A stretch of DNA of 34,438 nt. Origin: Flavobacteriaceae bacterium (GTDB lineage Bacteria; Bacteroidota; Bacteroidia; Flavobacteriales; Flavobacteriaceae). The stretch is taken from NCBI GenBank assembly GCA_029934835.1, contig JAOZLL010000018.1:1-34438 (forward strand). The letters are read 5' to 3'. The notes under the pieces are model-generated. The model had not been told where the DNA came from and made no database searches. It saw only the letters and a program-made list of their open reading frames with translations. Positions 16,097 through 23,441 of the stretch are shown here, piece by piece. A program made the position numbers and the translations under genes. Positions within the stretch are counted from its first letter, which is position 1. The number at the start of each line of letters is the position of its first letter.

Positions 16097-16122
16097 TGTA
16101 ACAAATTTGTACCTTACTCGTC
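16097..16122 (+). promoter_or_regulatory. Candidate ECF-type promoter of the sigma operon
   Basis: TGTAAC (16097-16102), 16 nt, then CGTC (16119-16122). ECF sigma factors usually recognise an AAC-containing -35 and a CGTC-like -10 about 16 nt apart, and often drive their own gene. The leader to the ATG at 16221 would be about 90 nt. Confidence 0.45.
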
Positions 16123-16190
16123 ATAATAACAAATCGGGAAATAATAACTCGAAAACAAACCAAATTGTTAACCAATAAGAATATAAAGTA

Positions 16191-16211
16191 TTTTGCATCT
16201 TAGCGGTAAAA
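16191..16211 (+). repeat. TTTG / AGCGGTAAAA repeat, copy 1
   Basis: TTTTGCATCTTAGCGGTAAAA ends 9 bases before the sigma-factor ATG. Its second half CTTAGCGGTAAAA is identical to that of copy 2 before the DUF4252 lipoprotein gene. Confidence 0.6.
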
Positions 16212-16220
16212 TTATAAGAT

Positions 16221-16730
16221 ATGAACCAACAGGCATTTTTAGATAAAGTAATGCCCTTTAAAGATAAAGTATTTCGTTTGGCAAAGCGTTTACTGATCTC
16301 ACAAGATGAAGCTGAAGATGCGACTCAAGAGTTGTATTTAAAATTATGGAAAAATAAAAATAAATTATCTAGTTATAAAAATGTAGAGGCTTTTGCCATG
16401 ACCATGACCAAGAATTATTGCTTAGATCGATTAAAATCAAAGCAGGCTAGTAATTTAACATTGATACACAGTAATTATCAAGACAATCATACCAATTTAC
16501 AAAGACAAATTGAAGTAAATGATAGTATTCAAAAAGTACACCAGTTGATTGCCCAATTGCCAAAACAACAAAGAATGGTCATTCAATTAAGAGATATAGA
16601 ACAATATGATTATAACGAAATAGGTGAGATGCTACAAATGAAGCCAACGGCAGTAAGAGTAGCACTATCAAGAGCCAGAAAAATAATTAAAGAAAAATTA
16701 CAAGAACAACATGCATACGGACTTGAATAA
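16221..16730 (+). CDS. ECF RNA polymerase sigma factor
   Basis: A 169-residue sigma-70 family ECF factor. Region 2 is at about residues 5-75, with LAKRLLISQDEAEDATQELY giving the core-binding and -10 helix, then KNVEAFAMTMTKNYCLDRLK. Region 4 is at about 110-165, with LPKQQRMVIQLRDIEQYDY and a helix-turn-helix NEIGEMLQMKPTAVRVALSR that reads the -35 element. There is no region 3, and the length is normal for ECF. The next gene overlaps the 3' end by 20 bp and encodes a single-pass membrane protein, the usual anti-sigma arrangement. A candidate self-directed promoter lies upstream. The trigger is unknown; the downstream envelope proteins suggest envelope or stress sensing. Confidence 0.92.
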   Translation: MNQQAFLDKVMPFKDKVFRLAKRLLISQDEAEDATQELYLKLWKNKNKLSSYKNVEAFAMTMTKNYCLDRLKSKQASNLTLIHSNYQDNHTNLQRQIEVNDSIQKVHQLIAQLPKQQRMVIQLRDIEQYDYNEIGEMLQMKPTAVRVALSRARKIIKEKLQEQHAYGLE

Positions 16731-17142
16731 CATAGAAAGATTACTCGAAAAATACCTCGAAGCAACAACCAGCTTGCAAGAAGAAGCCCTATTGAAAGAC
16801 TATTTTACTAGCGATAACGTGGCGCCACATTTGCAAGAATATCGATCAATGTTTCAATATTTTGCACAGAGTAAAACAGAACGTTATACTAAAAGCATTC
16901 GTTTAGAAACAAAAAATCAGAAACGTAAATGGATTGGTATAGCCGCAAGTATTATACTGTTAGTAGGTGTTTTTGCATTTAATCAGTATCAAAATAATCT
17001 AGCAACAAAAAAAGCTTATGCTGATACACAAAATGCATTGCAACAAATTGCCACGCACATGAATAAAGGAACAATTGCTATAGGGCAATTAAATAAATTT
17101 GAACAAATAACCCAGAAGGTTTTTAAACAAGAAAAAGAATAA
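16711..17142 (+). CDS. Single-pass membrane protein, probable anti-sigma factor
   Basis: A 143-residue protein whose ATG lies 20 bp inside the sigma gene, implying translational coupling. The N-terminal 65 residues are helical and charged (NNIERLLEKYLEATTSLQEE), which fits a short anti-sigma domain opening 'LL.kY.e..tS..EE..L..YF' that is common in Bacteroidota. One transmembrane helix lies at about 74-91 (WIGIAASIILLVGVFAF). The periplasmic tail of about 50 residues is helical (DTQNALQQIATHMNKGTIAI). No zinc-binding HxxxCxxC is present, so it is not a ZAS-type anti-sigma. The role is inferred from position and topology. Confidence 0.75.
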   Translation: MHTDLNNIERLLEKYLEATTSLQEEALLKDYFTSDNVAPHLQEYRSMFQYFAQSKTERYTKSIRLETKNQKRKWIGIAASIILLVGVFAFNQYQNNLATKKAYADTQNALQQIATHMNKGTIAIGQLNKFEQITQKVFKQEKE

Positions 17143-17179
17143 GCTTAATTTTAAGAAAACAACTTTTAAAACAAACAAA

Positions 17180-17731
17180 ATGAAAAAAATATTTTTAACA
17201 ATACTCGTAATTGTAATTAGCTTTAGTAGCTATGCACAAAACAGCTCAATCTTTGATAAATTCGAGGATTATGATGACGTAACTACAATAGTAGTAACCC
17301 AAAAAGCATTTCAAATGCTAAAAAAAATATCTAGTGACACCGAAGAAGGTAAAGATTTTCAAAATTTAGTAAGTGGACTAAATGATTTAAAAGTATTTAC
17401 TACAGAGAACGTTAAAATAGCAGCAGAAATGCAAAGTACTTTTAACAAATATCTAAAAACAGCAAAACTATCTGAGTTAATGCGCGTTAAGGATAAAGAT
17501 GCTAATGTGAAAATTTACGTTAGAGATGGAAAAGACGAAGACCATGTTAGTGAATTCTTGATGTTTGTGGATGAAATGAATGTTAAAATGAACCATGAAG
17601 GCGAAAGAGGATCACCAGAGGTTGTGATAATCTCCTTAACAGGTGATATTGACTTAAATAATATCTCAAAAATTACTACACAAATGAATATTCCTGGTGG
17701 AAAACACATAAAAAAAGTAGAGAATAATTAA
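17180..17731 (+). CDS. Secreted DUF4252 protein
   Basis: A 183-residue exported protein with a Sec signal peptide (MKKIFLTILVIVISFSSYAQ). The mature part matches the DUF4252 pattern: DYDDVTTIVVTQKAFQML near the start, a GLNDLKVFTTEN strand, a helical MQSTFNKYLKTAKLSELMRV segment, and the closing EVVIISLTGDIDLNNISKIT. DUF4252 genes frequently stand in pairs after an ECF sigma gene in Bacteroidota; function is unknown. It lies 37 bp after the anti-sigma gene and very probably on the same transcript. A possible product is an envelope sensor or effector of the sigma response, by inference only. Confidence 0.8.
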   Translation: MKKIFLTILVIVISFSSYAQNSSIFDKFEDYDDVTTIVVTQKAFQMLKKISSDTEEGKDFQNLVSGLNDLKVFTTENVKIAAEMQSTFNKYLKTAKLSELMRVKDKDANVKIYVRDGKDEDHVSEFLMFVDEMNVKMNHEGERGSPEVVIISLTGDIDLNNISKITTQMNIPGGKHIKKVENN

Positions 17732-17741
17732 ATTGATGCCA

Positions 17742-17780
17742 CAAAGAATAAATCACTCTTTGTATAAAGTATATTCTTTG
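17742..17780 (+). other. 9-bp inverted repeat between the two DUF4252 genes
   Basis: CAAAGAATA (17742-17750) and TATTCTTTG (17772-17780) with a 21-nt loop. There is no T run afterwards, so it is not a standard terminator. It lies in a 134-bp gap that also holds the second TTTG repeat. Confidence 0.4.
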
Positions 17781-17827
17781 GGATTAATACCTGAGTGCTT
17801 TGCGCAGGAAGGAAAAGTTTTAAAATC

Positions 17828-17857
17828 TTTTGCGTCTTTGTGCCTTAGCGGTAAAAC
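17828..17857 (+). repeat. TTTG / AGCGGTAAAA repeat, copy 2
   Basis: It reads TTTTGCGTCTTTGTGCC and then TTAGCGGTAAAAC, ending 9 bases before the corrected lipoprotein ATG. It keeps the AGCGGTAAAA end of copy 1 and the CTTTGTG units of copy 3. Confidence 0.65.
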
Positions 17858-17865
17858 AAAAAAAA

Positions 17866-18417
17866 ATGAAAAAATTATTAATTAATACAATAGGGCTTGT
17901 CATTATGGCAAGCCTTGTTTTTAGCTGTACAAACGAAAAGAGCTTACAGCAATTTATCATAAATCAACAAGAGAAAGCTGAAATTATCTCATTTGATTTA
18001 CCGGCAAGTATGTTGGCTTTGCAAGAAGATATGCAAACTCCAGAGAATTTGGAGATACTTAAGAGCATAAAAAAAGCTAACATCTTAGCCTTTCAAATCA
18101 ATGATTTAAACAAAGATATCTATCTTTTAGAAAAAGAGCAACTTAAAACTATACTTAAGCAAAAGAAATATGGTGAATTAATGCGATTTGGCAAAGGAAA
18201 CAAAGGAGCAAAAATCTATTTAGTAGGTGATGATGATGCTATTGATGAATTAATAATAAATGCCAATGATGATGCATTAGGTTGGTTACTAATACGAATT
18301 ATTGGTAAAGATATGCAACCAGAAAAAATCATGCAACTTGCAAAAAATATAGACTTTGATTCCAATGATATGGACTTCTCACAACTTAAAGATTTATTAA
18401 AGAATAGTGAATTCTAG
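17866..18417 (+). CDS. DUF4252 lipoprotein
   Basis: A 183-residue protein when started at the ATG at 17866. An in-frame TTG at 17830 would add 12 residues read from the upstream noncoding repeat, and would put them in front of a good lipoprotein signal, so it is rejected. The signal is MKKLLINTIGLVIMASLVFSC, with Cys as the lipidated residue. The mature part is a divergent DUF4252 domain: EIISFDLPASMLALQ, ILAFQINDLN, KYGELMRFGKGNKGAKIYLV and WLLIRIIGKDMQPEKIMQLA. It therefore pairs with the secreted DUF4252 protein just upstream, one soluble and one membrane-anchored. The Ser/Thr after Cys gives no clear surface-export signal. Confidence 0.82.
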   Translation: MKKLLINTIGLVIMASLVFSCTNEKSLQQFIINQQEKAEIISFDLPASMLALQEDMQTPENLEILKSIKKANILAFQINDLNKDIYLLEKEQLKTILKQKKYGELMRFGKGNKGAKIYLVGDDDAIDELIINANDDALGWLLIRIIGKDMQPEKIMQLAKNIDFDSNDMDFSQLKDLLKNSEF

Positions 18418-18445
18418 TGTTTTTTTTAACAAATTCTTTGTATTA

Positions 18446-18453
18446 TAATTTTG
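18446..18453 (+). promoter_or_regulatory. Possible -7 box before the M1 aminopeptidase gene
   Basis: TAATTTTG fits TAnnTTTG and lies 98 nt before the ATG at 18551. No TTTG is found at the proper -33 distance, so support is weak. Confidence 0.3.
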
Positions 18454-18486
18454 TAATTTAGCAACCTTATTATCACAATCAACTTA

Positions 18487-18530
18487 GTGTCCTTTGTGTA
18501 TTCTTTGTGTACCTCGTGGTCAATTTAAAC
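18487..18530 (+). repeat. TTTG-rich repeat, copy 3
   Basis: GTGTCCTTTGTGTATTCTTT is followed by GTGTACCTCGTGGTCAATTT. It has the tandem CTTTGTGT units and a GTGGTCAA end in place of GCGGTAAA. It ends about 20 bp before the M1 aminopeptidase ATG and gives a false upstream start in that gene's frame. Confidence 0.55.
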
Positions 18531-18550
18531 ATAGTTTATTACCTAAAAAA

Positions 18551-21004
18551 ATGAAAAAAATAGCATTATTACTTATCTTATTAGTTACAGTGGTTACTTT
18601 CGCCCAGGAAACAACATCTATAAAAATCTATCGTCCTGAAGAAACAAAAGTTCACGATTTGGTACATACCAAACTAAAGGTAAATTTTGATTTTGTCAAA
18701 AGACAGATGAATGGAGAAGTTTGGATAACAGCTAAACCTCATTTTTATTCCACTCAAAAGTTTACTTTAGATGCCAAAGCCATGTTGATTCATGAGGTAA
18801 AAAGAGAAAACACCAATTTAGAGTACAATTATGACGGAACTGAACTAATCATTAACTTAGGAAATGCCTATGCAAAAGATGAAAAATTTGAAGTTTATAT
18901 TAAATACACGGCACGACCAGAAGAAGTAAAACAAAAAGGAAGCATGGCAATTACCGATGCTAAAGGACTCTATTTTATTGATCCAGATGAAACAGATCCC
19001 GAAAAACCAACACAAATCTGGACTCAAGGTGAAACAGAATCAAGTAGTTGTTGGTTTCCAACGATAGACAGTCCAAATCAAAAAACAACCGAAGAGATCT
19101 ATATAACAGTACCAGAAAAATACACCACATTATCTAACGGATTATTACAATCACAAACGACCAATGTAGATGGCACACGAACCGACTATTGGAAAATGAG
19201 TCAAGCCCATGCACCTTATCTATTTTTTATGGGAATCGGTGAGTACAGCATAATCAAAGATACCTGGAATACTATAGCAGTTGATTATTATGTAGAAAAT
19301 GAATACAAAGAAGAAGCACAAGCTATATTTGGAAATACTCCCGAAATGATTCAATTTTTCTCTGATCGGTTTGGCGTTCCTTATCCATGGGAAAAGTACA
19401 GTCAAATAGTTGGTAGAGATTATGTTAGCGGAGCTATGGAAAATACCACTTCAACACTACATGGTGAAATGGCATACCAAAAAAGTGGTCAACTTGTTGA
19501 TGAAAATACGTGGGAAGATGTAATTTCTCATGAACTTTCACACCAATGGTTTGGCGATTTGGTTACCACAGAAAGTTGGAGCAATATCACTGTAAATGAG
19601 TCATTTGCAACCTATAGTGAATATCTGTGGAGAGAATTTAAATACGGTAAAGACCATGCTGATGCTCATTTGCTTCAAGATAGAACAGAGTATTTAATGG
19701 GTGGAAATTATGATAAAAACTTAGTTCGTTTTCATTACACTAGTCGTGAGGATGTTTTTGATGGCGTGAGTTATCAAAAAGGAGCTAACGTTTTACACAT
19801 GTTGCGAAATCAATTGGGAGATGATGCCTTTTTTGCAGGATTACAACATTATTTAACTAAACATCAGTTTAAAGCGGCTGAAGCACATCAATTACGTATT
19901 GCTTTAGAAGAAGTTAGTGGTAAAGACTTAAATCCGTTTTTTAATCAATGGTATTATTCAAATGGTCATCCTAAACTTCATGTTAGTTATGAATTTGATG
20001 ATAATTATAACACGGTAACAGTAAACATTAAACAAGCAGAAAAAGTTTTTAATGTACCTTTAGTAATTGATGTCTATGAAAGTGGGAAAGTTGCCAATCA
20101 CACGGTACAGCTGAATAAAAAGGAGCATTCCTTTACTTTCCAGTACAATAAAAAACCAGATTTGGTCAATGTAAATGGTAATCATATTCTATTATGTGAA
20201 ATCACAGAGAAAAACAAGACACTAGATAACTATATTTTTCAATACAATAACGCAAAGCATTATAGTGATAGAAAAAATGCAATTGTAGAATTTGCAAAAC
20301 AACAGGATAATGATCTTGCTTTTAAAGCTTTGGCAAAAGCATTAAATGATCCTTATTTCGAATTAAGAATACTAGCCCTCAACAGTATTGACCTTGCGGG
20401 GAAATACAAGAAAAAAGAGGCCATAAAAGCAATTGAAAAAATGGCTACAACTGATTCTAAGACAAAAGTAAAAGGCGTTGCAATTGGTATTCTAGGGAAG
20501 CTCATTGATCCTGTTTATAAACCCATTTTTTCACGAGGCATGCAAAGTGATTCCTATTCTATTAAAGGCAGTTCTACTATTGCCATGTATGATCTAGATA
20601 AACCTGCAGCACTAGAGGCAATGAAAAGTTTTGATAAAGATACGCAAGAGTTTTTAGCAACTTTATTGACAAAAATCTATATTGAAGAAAATGATGAATC
20701 TCAAATGCCATTTATAGCCAAAAACTTATTGGCTACCATGTTTATATCCAATTTTTCACAATATCACAAAGACAATTTTGAAAAAACTTTTGATTGGATA
20801 GCAACGAGTAGTAATAAAGAAGCCGTTCAGAATCTAGTAACTGATTTGGTTAAGAATGGTAAACGTTACAAAAAATATGGCGTAGATCAATTGGCACTTA
20901 GTTTAATGCAAAAATTAATACAAAAACAAACCGATTCCGAAAATACAGAAAAAGAAGCTTTTATCTTAATTGTAAAAAGAGGAATGGCTGAATTATTAGA
21001 GTAG
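18551..21004 (+). CDS. Secreted M1 family zinc aminopeptidase
   Basis: An 817-residue exported metallopeptidase that removes N-terminal residues from peptides. Start at 18551 gives a clean signal peptide (MKKIALLLILLVTVVTFAQ). An upstream in-frame start at 18494 would add 19 residues encoded by the TTTG repeat. The M1 motifs are complete: GAMEN at 294-298, HELSH at 327-331, and the third zinc ligand Glu350 exactly 18 residues later (VNESFA). The VSYQKGANVL segment carries the usual transition-state Tyr. Residues about 600-817 are a helical, HEAT-like domain (LAKALNDPYFELRILALNSI). The family's usual WLNEGFA is VNESFA here. The gene follows the sigma/DUF4252 series by 133 bp and may or may not belong to it. 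Confidence 0.93.
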   Translation: MKKIALLLILLVTVVTFAQETTSIKIYRPEETKVHDLVHTKLKVNFDFVKRQMNGEVWITAKPHFYSTQKFTLDAKAMLIHEVKRENTNLEYNYDGTELIINLGNAYAKDEKFEVYIKYTARPEEVKQKGSMAITDAKGLYFIDPDETDPEKPTQIWTQGETESSSCWFPTIDSPNQKTTEEIYITVPEKYTTLSNGLLQSQTTNVDGTRTDYWKMSQAHAPYLFFMGIGEYSIIKDTWNTIAVDYYVENEYKEEAQAIFGNTPEMIQFFSDRFGVPYPWEKYSQIVGRDYVSGAMENTTSTLHGEMAYQKSGQLVDENTWEDVISHELSHQWFGDLVTTESWSNITVNESFATYSEYLWREFKYGKDHADAHLLQDRTEYLMGGNYDKNLVRFHYTSREDVFDGVSYQKGANVLHMLRNQLGDDAFFAGLQHYLTKHQFKAAEAHQLRIALEEVSGKDLNPFFNQWYYSNGHPKLHVSYEFDDNYNTVTVNIKQAEKVFNVPLVIDVYESGKVANHTVQLNKKEHSFTFQYNKKPDLVNVNGNHILLCEITEKNKTLDNYIFQYNNAKHYSDRKNAIVEFAKQQDNDLAFKALAKALNDPYFELRILALNSIDLAGKYKKKEAIKAIEKMATTDSKTKVKGVAIGILGKLIDPVYKPIFSRGMQSDSYSIKGSSTIAMYDLDKPAALEAMKSFDKDTQEFLATLLTKIYIEENDESQMPFIAKNLLATMFISNFSQYHKDNFEKTFDWIATSSNKEAVQNLVTDLVKNGKRYKKYGVDQLALSLMQKLIQKQTDSENTEKEAFILIVKRGMAELLE

Positions 21005-21018
21005 AAATCATTCCGTTA

Positions 21019-21432
21019 CTATTCCTTATAAACATCAAAGCTTCCATCGGTATATAACAAAAGGATTTTATCAATTGATTTACCAATAGATTGATTCGAA
21101 ATAGACTTAGATTGTCCACTATTTGACTTAATTTCTTGTTTTTTAGCACTTGATTCTTGATCAAATAGAGTAGGAGTACTGCTATTATCATTTTCTTCAT
21201 TAGGATCTAAGTCTAATGTCCCTTCACCTTTTACCAACCAATCAAATTGAATTTCAGGGTAATTCTCTAAAACACGTAGTATAAAATCCAAACTAGGATT
21301 ATTTCGTCCTGATAAGAGGTGAGAAATACTGGAACGCTGTACCCCAATCTTGTCTGCTAATCCTGCAGCCGAAATTTCATAAAAGTCCATTAAATTTTGT
21401 AGTCTTTTTGCAAAAGCTTCTTTGTTTACCAT
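21019..21432 (-). CDS. XRE-family HTH transcriptional regulator
   Basis: A 137-residue DNA-binding regulator. The N-terminal 70 residues are a Cro/CI-type helix-turn-helix: FAKRLQNLMDFYEISAAGLA, then DKIGVQRSSISHLLSGRNNP as recognition part and PSLDFILRVLENYPEIQFDWL. This flavobacterial type has 'MVN' at its start, so the ATG at 21432 is preferred; an ATG 9 bases further up is possible. A polar linker (about 75-115, Asn/Ser/Gln-rich) leads to a conserved C-terminal tip IDKILLLYTDGSFDVYKE. It is convergent with the M1 peptidase gene (14-bp gap) and divergent from the M14 carboxypeptidase gene. The shared upstream region holds several TTTACAnnTGTAAA-like palindromes that may be its own operators. 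Confidence 0.88.
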   Translation of the reverse strand: MVNKEAFAKRLQNLMDFYEISAAGLADKIGVQRSSISHLLSGRNNPSLDFILRVLENYPEIQFDWLVKGEGTLDLDPNEENDNSSTPTLFDQESSAKKQEIKSNSGQSKSISNQSIGKSIDKILLLYTDGSFDVYKE

Positions 21433-21483
21433 TGTTAACATTATTTATATTTACAAATGTGAATTACTGTTTACAAAGATACA
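21425..21483. promoter_or_regulatory. Regulator-side operator cluster
   Basis: Site 1 is TTTACCATTGTTAA (21425-21438, over the regulator's start codon), site 2 is TTTACAAATGTGAA (21450-21463), and a half-site TTTACA lies at 21470-21475. On the minus strand TATCTTTG (21482-21475) is a perfect -7 box for the regulator and touches the half-site. The sites resemble the perfect palindrome on the carboxypeptidase side. Confidence 0.5.
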
Positions 21484-21681
21484 CAATTCATTACTATTGA
21501 AGTCTATATAGGTAAGAAATAGGTAATAAAGTGCTTTAATAGTAAGTAGTTAATACACTGAACTAGAGTATTATAATTTAAAATCATTAATTATATCTAT
21601 ACTGGCTTTTTAGATAGTATAAACAAGTAAACAATGTATAAATACAGATAACTTATGTAATTGATTTAGGTATTGTTCGTG

Positions 21682-21719
21682 TTCACAATTGTAATCATAA
21701 AAGAGTTTACATTTGTAAA
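21682..21719 (+). promoter_or_regulatory. Carboxypeptidase-side operators and promoter
   Basis: TTCACAATTGTAAT (21682-21695) is followed 24 bp later by the perfect palindrome TTTACATTTGTAAA (21706-21719). The latter contains TACATTTG (21708-21715), an exact TAnnTTTG -7 box, with a TTG at 21689-21691 as weak -33. A protein bound here would block this promoter. Confidence 0.55.
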
Positions 21720-21736
21720 AAGTAAAATTGATATAA

Positions 21737-22834
21737 ATGTTACTAGAAAAATCATACCATAAAAACAAGGAGAAAAACCTACACGGTTTAAGGATACATT
21801 ACCAACATATTGAAGGGTTGCTATCAAAACTTCCAAAACACTTGTTTAGAGAGCAGATAATTGGATATTCTCATGAAAATGTACCCATTCATTCCGTAAT
21901 AATTGGCTCAGGAAGTATTAAAATCTTATTATGGTCACAAATGCATGGTGATGAAAGTACAGCAACTAAAAGTTTGTTTGATGTTTTTAACTACCTTTCA
22001 AATGAATTGGATTTTAATAGTGACATAAAAAACCTATTAGAACACTGTACTTTATTATTTATTCCAATGTTAAATCCCGATGGAGCTTACGCTTATACAC
22101 GAGAAAACGGACAAGGAATTGATTTAAATCGTGATGCTAAGAGATTAGTAAGTCCTGAAGCTAAACTATTAATGTGTATCGCAACTGAGTTTAAGCCTAA
22201 TTTTGCCTTTAACCTACACGATCAAACTTCTTTTTATAGCGTAACGGGTACTAATGGAGTGGCAACATTGTCTTTTTTATCACCTGCCTCTGATGAATCT
22301 AGAGAAATAACCGCTAGTAGGAGAGAAGCCATGTCTGTTATATCGACAATGTTTACAGCTCTAAAACCCCATTTACCCAATCAAATTGGTAGGTATAATG
22401 ATACTTTTAATGCAGATTGTTTTGGAGATTCATTTCAAATGCTCGATTTTCCTACTATTCTTATAGAATCCGGTTATTTTCCAGGAGATGAATTACGTGA
22501 AGAAACTCGAAAATTTCATTTTGTTGCACTAATGACTGCTTTATTTGCTATTGCAGGTCGTGAGTTACCCAATTCAGATACCTATTTTGACATTCCTTTA
22601 AATAATAAGATATATTATGATATTCGACTAGATAATATACGCTATAACAATAGCTTAACCTCTGTTGCAATACGCTTTTTGTACAAACTAAAAGGCGATA
22701 AATTAGTGAAAGAAATTGATACTACAGAAACTATTTCAGGTAGTACATTAGGCGGAAAATTATTTCATAAAACAATTAATGCTCAAGATCAAGTATTCAC
22801 CAATTTAAATTATTTAGGTTTTTTAGTTAAATAA
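21737..22834 (+). CDS. M14 family zinc carboxypeptidase
   Basis: A 365-residue M14-type metallocarboxypeptidase without signal peptide. Zinc ligands are His70 and Glu73 in SQMHGDES and His161 in FNLHDQTSFY. The substrate-binding segment is NPDGAYAYTRENGQGIDLNR (113-132), and the general base Glu244 stands in ILIESGYF. The C-terminal about 80 residues (YFDIPLNNKIYYDIRLDNIR onward) form an added beta domain seen in many Bacteroidota relatives. Substrates could be peptides or cell-wall peptides; the sequence does not decide. The gene is divergent from the XRE regulator, and its -7 box lies inside a perfect palindrome. It is therefore a likely target of that regulator. Confidence 0.9.
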   Translation: MLLEKSYHKNKEKNLHGLRIHYQHIEGLLSKLPKHLFREQIIGYSHENVPIHSVIIGSGSIKILLWSQMHGDESTATKSLFDVFNYLSNELDFNSDIKNLLEHCTLLFIPMLNPDGAYAYTRENGQGIDLNRDAKRLVSPEAKLLMCIATEFKPNFAFNLHDQTSFYSVTGTNGVATLSFLSPASDESREITASRREAMSVISTMFTALKPHLPNQIGRYNDTFNADCFGDSFQMLDFPTILIESGYFPGDELREETRKFHFVALMTALFAIAGRELPNSDTYFDIPLNNKIYYDIRLDNIRYNNSLTSVAIRFLYKLKGDKLVKEIDTTETISGSTLGGKLFHKTINAQDQVFTNLNYLGFLVK

Positions 22835-22891
22835 TTCAAAAATTCTTATTAATTGCATAATATATGTTCGTATTAATTGAAAATTATATAT

Positions 22892-22899
22892 TATCTTTG
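22892..22899 (+). promoter_or_regulatory. Candidate -7 box for the Lrp/AsnC-MscS unit
   Basis: TATCTTTG, an exact TAnnTTTG, 38 nt before the Lrp/AsnC ATG in a 103-bp gap. A TTG at 22877-22879 is nearer than the ideal 19 nt. Confidence 0.5.
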
Positions 22900-22937
22900 C
22901 ATTTTACTACTAATATATTATCAAATACCAAAAAAAT

Positions 22938-23417
22938 ATGAAAAAATATATCATGGATGAGATTGATCATCAAATTTTAGATACTTTAATAGAGAATGCA
23001 AGAACTCCATTTACTGATATAGCTAAGAAATTAAACGTTTCTGCGGGAACAATTCACGTACGTGTTAAGAAAATGGAAGAAGAAGGTGTGATAAAAGGTG
23101 CCACACTTACGGTTAACTATGAAAAAATGGGCTATTCCTTTATTGCTCATATAGGTGTCTATCTGGATAAAACATCTATGACCAAGAAAGTTATAGCTAG
23201 TTTAGAAAATATTCCTTTTGTTACCATAGCCTATATTACTGCTGGTAAATACAATATTTTCTGTAAGATAAGAGCAAAAGATACTACACATGCCAAAGAG
23301 ATTATCTTTATGATAGATGAAATAGAAGGCGTATATCGTACAGAAACAATGATCTCACTTGAGGAAAGTATCAACGATAAAAAGCGTCTGATGCACATGA
23401 TTTTTGCTGAATTATAA
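22938..23417 (+). CDS. Lrp/AsnC family transcriptional regulator
   Basis: A 159-residue Lrp/AsnC regulator, the amino-acid-responsive type that forms dimers and octamers. The N-terminal winged helix-turn-helix is DEIDHQILDTLIENARTPFT, then DIAKKLNVSAGTIHVRVKKM. The hinge EEGVIKGATLTVNYEKMGY leads into the RAM ligand-binding domain (FVTIAYITAGKYNIFCKIRA, HAKEIIFMIDEIEGV, TETMISLEESI). The length is standard. It has its own candidate promoter and is followed after 24 bp by an MscS channel gene, suggesting one transcript. The ligand and targets cannot be told from sequence. Confidence 0.93.
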   Translation: MKKYIMDEIDHQILDTLIENARTPFTDIAKKLNVSAGTIHVRVKKMEEEGVIKGATLTVNYEKMGYSFIAHIGVYLDKTSMTKKVIASLENIPFVTIAYITAGKYNIFCKIRAKDTTHAKEIIFMIDEIEGVYRTETMISLEESINDKKRLMHMIFAEL

Positions 23418-23441
23418 TCCTTCTTAGTTTAAAATTCTATC

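Larger units (their letters stand above)
15863..16220 (+). other. 358-bp intergenic region before the sigma-factor operon
   Basis: There is no ORF of note. Contents seen are the doubled AACGTT palindrome AACGTTGATAAACGTT (about 15920-15935), a small hairpin CCTCT-TTTCT-AGAGG (16052-16066), the candidate ECF promoter at 16097-16122, and the first copy of the TTTG/AGCGGTAAAA repeat directly before the sigma ATG. Confidence 0.6.

Noticed and set aside
20982-21014. GGAATG / CATTCC inverted repeat at the M1 and XRE gene ends as a bidirectional terminator
   Set aside because: It has only 6-bp arms with a loop of about 20 nt and no T run on either strand; too weak to list as a terminator.
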